Program-made: the position numbers and the translations under genes
NCBI GenBank assembly: GCA_903813345.2
Contig: CAIIXF020000005.1
Span: 14,571,375 to 14,635,374 of the forward strand
From: Owenia fusiformis
Taxonomy: Eukaryota; Annelida; Polychaeta; Sabellida; Oweniidae
Reading direction: 5' to 3'
DNA: 64,000 nucleotides
Shown: in pieces, positions 43,801-52,800 of the stretch
Position numbering within the stretch: position 1 is the stretch's first letter
How the letters are laid out: the number at the start of each line of letters is the position of its first letter
The notes under the pieces: model-generated
Database searches by the model: none
Told to the model about the DNA's origin: nothing
The model's input: only the letters and a program-made list of their open reading frames with translations

Positions 43801-46800
43801 CTTGATATTAAGAGGTAACATGCGACAAATAAACATTATATTAATTAAGTCATTAGTCAAGTAGTCGGGCCCCCGGCTCAGATTTCGAAACGGGATTTTT
43901 CTCGCCGATGGATGGACCCAAATAATGCAATGAAATAGGGAGCGTATTCGCATATCTGCGACCATCCATCTTGTAAGGTGCTACTTTCTATTTATCTTCC
44001 TTTTAAATCAGATAAAACACACTGACAATCGATTATCTTTGCACAGTTAACGATCAAACATTGGGCTTCTTCATACTTCTGCTTTCTGATGCGCCACCTA
44101 ATCTCTTCACTCACTCGATTTTTATACATGTTCCTGGGCCTGTGGGAACGATCATTCTGAACAGTGCGTTAGTGCGCTAGCGCGTTAGCGCGTAGCGCGT
44201 GTTTTCATTATAACCAACATCTTTAAACAAAAGTCTTTTAAACTCTATAATAAGTTGAAGTTTTCCAATCACTAGCTATTTTCGACAGACTCATTTTTCA
44301 ACTTTTTTCTCCAGGCACCTCTTCCCTTAATTGATCCTTTTAATTTATCTACCAAGACCATGTTTTAGTAAATTTTCAACTTTTATATCTTGAACACTTT
44401 TACAATAGCATGTACTGAAGTTTGATGCATTTACTACCAACCTGTAGAAGTGCTTGTCATACAATAACAGCATCTAGGGCAACTTGGAAATCCTCTTCCA
44501 CATTGTACAAATTCACCACATTCTATTTCACTACCTATGCACCTACGAAGGCACCCAATACTCTGAAATATGAAAGATTACAATCATGCTTCATTATATT
44601 AAATCTGGATAAAAATATAGTTATTCACCGGAAGGAATTTGATATTACATGGGTGACTGAGGAAAATATCGATATTATCTAAGGGATATTCCCCATATCA
44701 TCCTGACACGTGAATAACAACCTTATACCATGGCCAAGAGCAATATCTCCCTCAAAAATCCTCTGTTGGATGAGAAGACAATAAATGAATCTTGCTAATA
44801 TTATTGTTACGTGTGTATATACTGTAACTGTTTAAACATAAAAAATGATTACTATAAGAAATAACATTAAAGTCCTTTTGTGAGTCACCTGGAATATGAA
44901 TTTGAAAAGAACAAAATGAAGTCTCAGGAGGATTTTCCTCACAATGAATGAGTGCCACTGTTCATTTTTCAAATAAATTATAAAAAAATATGTACAGGGT
45001 GTGCCAAAAAAACAATACCCAAGTTTAAAGGTAGATGCTTCCTATGATATATCTTAAACCATGCCATGTATTATATATTATTTTAAGATAAATCATTCCC
45101 TAATTTGCTTTCTTGTGGAGTTAGAGGCTAAAATTGACATCAGGGGTGTCATGAGTGACCAAAAATCAAAAAATGGAAAAACCAAATTTGCCTTCATATT
45201 GCAGTCACTCTCAATATGCTTGACTAGATACTAGTAAATGTATTTAAGAGTAATACACAATATCCAAGATGCGAGTAGAAATAATCTTGATTTACGTCAT
45301 TAAAAATTCAAAATTCAAATTGATGTCATATTTGGAATCTACATGTAAAATCACATCTAGAAATATGGTTTTGAAAAGAGTTTATCAACTTTGAAAATTT
45401 AATTTTCTTTGAAAATGTGACTTCTAGGTCGGGGAGATTCCCCATATAGCCCCCATGTTGGAAAATCACAAAAATGGAAATATTTTTTCTTGTGTTGGGC
45501 AGATAATATTTTCTTTTACTGGACATATTTTAATATGTATAGCTGTCAGATACATAAGGGTAATATGAAAAGTGAACCACTAAAACTGATAAATATTCAA
45601 GTTTAAGGCAATTTTGTAATACCCTGCCATGTTATTTCCCCCGAATCAGCCACCTGGTGGCGAAACTGGTAACTACCTACTCGCATCTGAGTAATTGATA
45701 GTTATAAAAAGTATTATTGGTGAATTTTGCTCTAAACTTGTATTAATGTACCTCCTTTGAATGTGCCAAAGTTCAAATCTCCCTCCATTTTCAACAATTT
45801 GGAAATAAGCAGGGAATAATTTTTTGGTCGCTAATGACACCCCTGGTGTCAATTTTAGCCTCCACAGTTTTTTTTATTGGATGGTGCCATATTTTTAGGT
45901 AATGATATACATGTAGAATAAATTGTATATCCTGTGATATTCATCTTTAAACTTGGGTATTGTTTTTTGCCCACCCTGTCCGCAAGTGATATTGGGTTGA
46001 TGTGCATGTAATCCCAATACATGTATATTTAATTTTTATAAACAATAACTCCCATAGGTAGATATTAAATTTTGTTCATATAAGAACTCTACTTACAATA
46101 GCAACAAGGCTAAACAGAATGAATCCAGCAACAAATCCACCTTTCACCATTTTTTTACAGATGTTTTGATATGTTTATGTTTTTTAGATATTTCTAATCA
46201 TTCAAGATATTGGGTAAATGCTAAAAAAATTATATTTTACTGAAGCCTCAATTCACTTTTTCTAATTAATATTAGTTATTATACTGATGCTATAAATGCT
46301 TACCATTGAGAAGATCACTAATGTTCAGAATTGTATTTACTTAACCATTTATTTAAAACATCTACAATGTATCAGTTTGATCGTTGATACTGCATGTAAC
46401 ATTTAATCAGCTTTATGTCTATATTGAGTTAATTGCTTTAATTGTTCATTTTCCAAATAGAATATTCTATTTTTCTATTTTTATTGACAATACATGCAAT
46501 TCAAAATGTAAATGATATACAAGAGATTATATGAATAATGGTTAAAACAGAAATACATACTGTATACCATCTTTATTGCACGTTTTTAAATCAGTTTACA
46601 ATTATATTATGTTTCATCTGATTGATTCTAAACTAACAATACATTTCATTGCACTTATTTGGATTTAATCAAGCATAGAAGCAATGACATAACTTTAGTA
46701 ACAATACAGGGTGTGCCAAAAAAATTTGTATATTCTTATGATAAAAGAACTGATATGAAAAGGCCACTTCATTGGATTTTTATACATGTAATTGTGAACC

Positions 46801-49800
46801 ATGTGTATTGTGTTAACTGTTGGAATAACCATTTGAAATCAAGTATAGTCAGGGAAATAACAGGGGAAATAACTTTGTCATAAGTGTATGAAAATGGTCC
46901 CTTATCTTTTTCAAAGTATAATGCATTCTCTGGTGATTGCATGTACAAATATTTAGTAAAATCTGGTGTCTGAACAGCTTTCTAATCTGGATACCTCTTT
47001 TTCTGTCTTTTTTATTCAAAATGGTTTCAAAAACAGATTTATTTTAGTAAAAAATGTCTAAGCCTTGTAGGAGCAATTTTTTTCTTTTTCCAAATTAAAT
47101 GTCTCCAGGAAATGTAGGCAGAATCTACAGCATATTTCTTGATCCTGACTACATCCCTGTCAGCTTCAAATGGAATTATCAAAATGTCTGCATTTCATAT
47201 TTTGACTTAAATCTTTTTTGTATCTATAAAGAAACCAGTAATATTTGCATTCTTTCTGTTTCTTTTTATTTCATTAAATAGTTTTCTAAATTATTACATT
47301 CTCATCATGAAAGAATGATAAATTTGTGGTCAGTTGATTTATTTCCCTGTTGCCGGCGCTGGTTCGACTGGTGCTGGTTCGACTGGTGCTGGTTTAACTG
47401 GTGCTACATTGTTTGCTTTTCTTGGCTCACAATATTTCCATCCTATAATATACAAGATGATATTTAGTCTGACGTTTGTGATTTTGACATAGTTCTAAAA
47501 ATAATATAGAGAATCCTACTCGGGTCGATATTTTGAATTTATGTCTGCAAGATTAGTTTCACAACAGCCCTATTCAACATTAACCAGTATAAGCAAAAAG
47601 CCAAAAATTTGCCACATCTTCTGTCTAAATGCTTCTTATATTCAATATACAATCTCTTAAAATTATAACATATCATGTACTGGCGGTTCTGGAGGGAGTT
47701 GTGGTAGGGGCCCGGTCCCTCCTTAATTGGTGGGCCCCAAAAAAGCCCTAAATCAATTTCTACCTAAGAAATTCTCCATCTAAAATGTCACTCGACCTTT
47801 TGGCAATTAAAAGTCCCTGCCTGCATTTAGTAGTCATATATTGTCATGTGCATAATTTTGAAACCATATCCTAATTATTTCACAAACCCTTTGTTGATTC
47901 TGCCATAGTTTCCAATTTGTAAACAGCATTTAGCCTTTTTAATTGGGAACTTTTTTGAAATTTCCAAAATGGCTGCCATGTGATTCCAGAATTAACATGA
48001 GTGTGACGTGACATCACAGTTGCTCGTTCCTAGGTAACAACAAGATCACAATTGCTCGTTTCTAGATAGCAACAAGATTTTTGATAAAATGGCACAGAAT
48101 TACCCTGATTAACACCCTTAAAATCCGATTTTCAAAGAATATATTTGGAGGAACAATAAAAGGTAAGTGGAATAAATTAGAAGATGGTTTCAAGCTACCA
48201 CAGAAGTCAATTTGAAACTCAAGAATGCTTTCTTTGACTCATAATCACAAAAAAGTCGAGTGACATTTTAGATGGAGAATTTCTTAGGACATAAATTGGA
48301 CAATTTGGGTAACAAACCAGCATTGCTGTGGAGTATCTGTTAATTTTGAGCCTTTATTTAGAAATTGGCGCTAAATTTTCAGATTTGGGGCTCAACGATT
48401 TTTGCCCCCCTCTTGATTTTCAGATCCTCCTTGTTTAGATCATTTTATACCAACCTGTTGAACTGCTCGCCCTACATTTACAACCTTTACCGCAACTTGG
48501 AAATCCTCTTCCACATTGCTGAAAGGTGCCACAATCTACATCACCACCTGATTCAGCCCTTTTATGCCGACGGAGGAAGACGGAAGACCCAACACTCTGA
48601 AATATATAAGCAATCTTTGCAATAGAGGACTTTCCATAGAGCTTTGAAATCTCGTTAAAGTCTCATTTCTGATTAGATTTAGGAGATTTACATTTTTAAT
48701 CATTAAAGTCTAACATTCTCTTCTTTGATGGCTAATTTGAATTCTGTGTAAAATTTTCTATCAAAACAACATTGATTTGCACTGTTATTTACCTTTATTA
48801 AAATTCTAAAGATTTTCAAGTTTTCTCAAAAAGGTCGAGCTAAATCCCCATTGACACAATGTTGAAAAACTTTTTAAAGTTCAATTACTCTTATAAGGAT
48901 CACAATTGTAATGTGAAATCACAATCCACATGTCAATAAGTCCGAATAGTTATTTTCAAATGGTTTCTTAAGTTGATCCAAGTGGAGTGACATGTAAGAT
49001 CAAGAAATAAGGTTACTCAATCTTGCCATAGGTTGCCACATGTTTTAGCCTTACAAACACCTATGATGCCATCTATTTGTTTATTTATATGGAAACGGGT
49101 CAATTGTGATTTATCATATTCCCCCATGTTTCATAATATTAAATCTGGATTAAAAGCTGACATATATGTGATATACATGTACATATATATCATACTCAGA
49201 AATACGTCAAAAAGTTAATCTCCCTTTTTGCATTCCACTTACTACAAAAAGGTTTTCACCACTTTCCTTGCACTTCTATTTACTACACATCTAACCCTAT
49301 CCAGAAATTCATCTTTCAGTACTCTCATACCCGATTCTTAAAATCTTGCCAAATACGCCAAATTGCATTTTTATGTCACCACCAAAAGTGGTGACATATT
49401 GTTATGGTCTCCGTTTTTTTGCGACGGCGTCCGGCGGTTGGTGGTTGGCGGTTGGCGTCCGGCGGTTGGCGTCTGTAACAATTTCTTACAACTTCCTATA
49501 ACTTAACAAATACTGTTTAGACTGACTTCAATTTTTTTCTAAATCATCTACATGTTCTCAGAAGTTCAAATCTGACTTTAGATTTGACATTTGACCTTCA
49601 ATGACCTTCTCAAGGTCAAAAAGGTCTTTTTTCAACTTGCTTCACATTGACTAAATTTTTTTTCAAAATCATCTACATGTTCTCAGAAATTCAAATCTGA
49701 CTTAAGATTTGACATTTGACCTTCAAATCTGACTTTAGATTTGACATTTGACCTTCAATGACCTTCTCAAGGTCAAAAAAGGTCAAAAATGTCTGTTTTC

Positions 49801-52800
49801 AACTTGCTTCAAATTGACTAAATTTTTTTTTCAAAATCATCTACGTGTTCTCAGAAATTCAAATCTGACTTAAGATTTGACATTTGACCTTCAATGACCT
49901 TCTCAAGGTCAAAAAGGTCTTTTTTCAACTTGCTTCACATTGACTAAATTTTTTTTCAAAATCATCTACATGTTCTCAGAAATTCAAATCTGACTTAAGA
50001 TTTGACATTTGACCTTCAAATCTGACTTTAGATTTGACATTTGACCTTCAATGACCTTCTCAAGGTCAAAAAAGGTCAAAAAGGTCTGTTTTCAACTTGC
50101 TTCAAATTGACTAAATTTTTTTTTCAAAATCATCTAAGTGTTCTCAGAAATTCAAATCTGAGTTTAGATTTGACTTAAGATTTGACATGTGACCTTCAAT
50201 GACCTTCTCAAGGTCAAAAAAGGTCAAAAATGTCTGTTTTCAACTTGCTTCAAATTGACTAAATTTTTTTTTCAAAATCATCTACGTGTTCTCAGAAATT
50301 CAAATCTGACTTAAGATTTGACATTTGACCTTCAATGACCTTCTCAAGGTCAAAAAAGGTCAGAAAGGTCTGTTTTCAACTTGCTTCAAATTGACTAAAA
50401 AAAATTTTCAAAATCATCTACATGTTCTCAGAAATTCAAATCTGACTTTAGATTTGACTTAAGATTTGACATTTGACCTTCAATGACCTTCTCAAAGTCA
50501 AAAAAGGTCAAAAAGGTCTTTTTTCAACTTGCTTCAAATTGACTAAATTTTTTTTTCAAAATCATCTACATGTTCTCAGAAATTCAAATCTGACTTTAGA
50601 TTTGACATTTGACCTTCAATGACCTTCTCAAGGTCAAAAAAGGTCAAAAAGGTCTGTTTTCAACTTGCTTCAAATTGACTAAATTTTTTTTTCAAAATCA
50701 TCAATGTGTTCTCAGAAATTCAAATCTGAGTTAAGATTTGACATTTGACCTTCAATGACCTTCTCAAGGTCAAAAAAGGTCAAAAAGGTCTGTTTTCAAC
50801 TTGCTTCAAATTGACTAAAAAAAATTTTCAAAATCATCTACGTGTTCTCAGAAATTCAAATCTGACTTTAGATTTGACTTAAGATTTGACATTTGACCTT
50901 CAATGACCTTCTCAAAGTCAAAAAAGGTCAAAAAGGTCTTTTTTCAACTTGCTTCAAATTGACTAAATTTTTTTTTCAAAATCATCTACATGTTCTCAGA
51001 AATTCAAATCTGACTTTAGATTTGACATTTGACCTTCAATGACCTTCTCAATGTCAAAAAAGGTCAAAAAGGTATTTTTTCATCTTGCTTCAAATTGACT
51101 AAATTTTTTTTCAAAATCATCTACATGTTCTCAGAAATTCAATAATGTCTTTAGATTTGACATTTGACCTTCAATGACCTTGTCAAGGTCAAAAAAGGTC
51201 AAAAAGGTCTTTTTTCAACTTGCTTCAAATTGACTAATTTTTTTTTTCAAAATCATCTACATGTTCTCAGAAATTCAAATCTGACTTTAGATTTGACATT
51301 TGACCTTCAATGACCTTCTCAATGTCAAAAAAGGTCAAAAAGGTATTTTTTCATCTTGCTTCAAATTGACTAAATTTTTTTTCAAAATCATCTACATGTT
51401 CTCAGAAATTCAAATATGACTTTAGATTTGACATTTGACCTTCAATGACCTTGTCAAGGTCAAAAAAGGTCAAAAAGGTCTTTTTTCAACTTGCTTCAAA
51501 TTGACTAATTTTTTTTTTCAAAATCATCTACATGTTCTCAGAAATTCAAATCTGACTTTAGATTTGACATTTGACCTTTAATGACCTTCTCAAGGTCAAA
51601 AAAGGTCAAAAAGGTCTGTTTTCAACTTGCTTCAAATTGACCAAATTTTTTTTTCAAAATCATCTTCATCTTTTCAGAAGTTCAAATTTGACTTTACAAG
51701 TTCTCAGAAATTCAAATCTGACTTAAGTTTGAACTCATAATATTGTGAGCAACTAGGTGGTGACATTTTGTCATGTTAATGCCTTGTCTAGTCTTATGGT
51801 CACCTCAATTGATACAATGTAAAAATTTGTGAGATTGATTGACATGTGTCAAATATATGCCAATCAACATATAGCTTTGGAAGACCTTTCCGATGATATA
51901 TCACACTTGGCACCATATATCTTGGTTTTTGCTGTAGAGGGGGCGAGGACTTATTTGATACCCTGTATATATTTAACAGGAATAATTCCTCTTAAACAAT
52001 AATTCCCAAAGGTTGAAATAAAGTGATGGATTGGTTTTGATATGGTGAACTAATTCAACATTGTTTTCCTCTCAAACAAATTATTCAAAACAATCTGTAA
52101 AAATACAAGGTGTTTTATGTAATGGTCATTGATTGACAACAATTTAATGCAAAAATTATTTATACATATTTTATATTATTGTTTTTGCATTATATGCACA
52201 AAAGTGCAACTTTTTGTTCCTTTCTACCAATTCTTGAGAATGAAACAAGATCTTTTTGAACCTTGTTGGGACAAAATAGCATACTGTTCAAAGAAAAGTT
52301 TGGTTCTAAGAAAAAGGGTTCAAAAAATTAAAACAAAAATCCACAAAATAGTAGATAAAAGTAAACCTTTTATTTCATTAACAAGATACTTTTTTTAATG
52401 AACCAAACTTTCCTTTGTACAATTACAATATTGAGAGACCTAAGTGAAACGTGTGTTCAAAAAACTGTACTTACTATAGCAACCAAGCTAAGTAGAACCA
52501 ACCAAGCAAAAAATCCACTTTTCACCATTTTGTTAAATTAAGACAGTTCTTAGATATCCCTTGCTAAATATAACTGGAGTGATAATGATTCGTTTAGGCT
52601 GGAGTAAGCCTTTTATATTTAAATCAAGCCTCGAAGTATGAACCAGTTATCTGATGACATTTATGCTATTAATTAAAGGATAGGTATCGATATGGAGAAC
52701 TGAATTCAACAATGTTTTTCTTTTAAACCAATCATTGAAAACATTCATGGTATTTTATGTAATGTTGACTGATTGACAACAATTTAATGTGAAAATTATT

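Larger units (their letters stand above)
33699..44215. mobile_element. 10.5-kb foldback/Mutator-like element, 9-bp target duplication
   Basis: Both ends begin GGTTATAATGAAAACACGCG (right one inverted) and are flanked by AACATCTTT at 33690-33698 and 44216-44224. Inverted homology continues inward in blocks: 33699-33850 with 44070-44215; 35450-36250 with 43100-43560; 36505-36770 with 40828-41090. The centre is a 3.6-kb minisatellite. No transposase seen. A 9-bp duplication with long structured inverted repeats fits foldback or Mutator-like elements. It lies in intron 2 of peptide paralog 2. Confidence 0.85.

Noticed and set aside
44422-44682. Plus-strand open frame over peptide paralog 2 exon 2
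   Set aside because: It is the shadow of the minus-strand exon, which has the signal-exon partner, splice sites and conserved cysteines.
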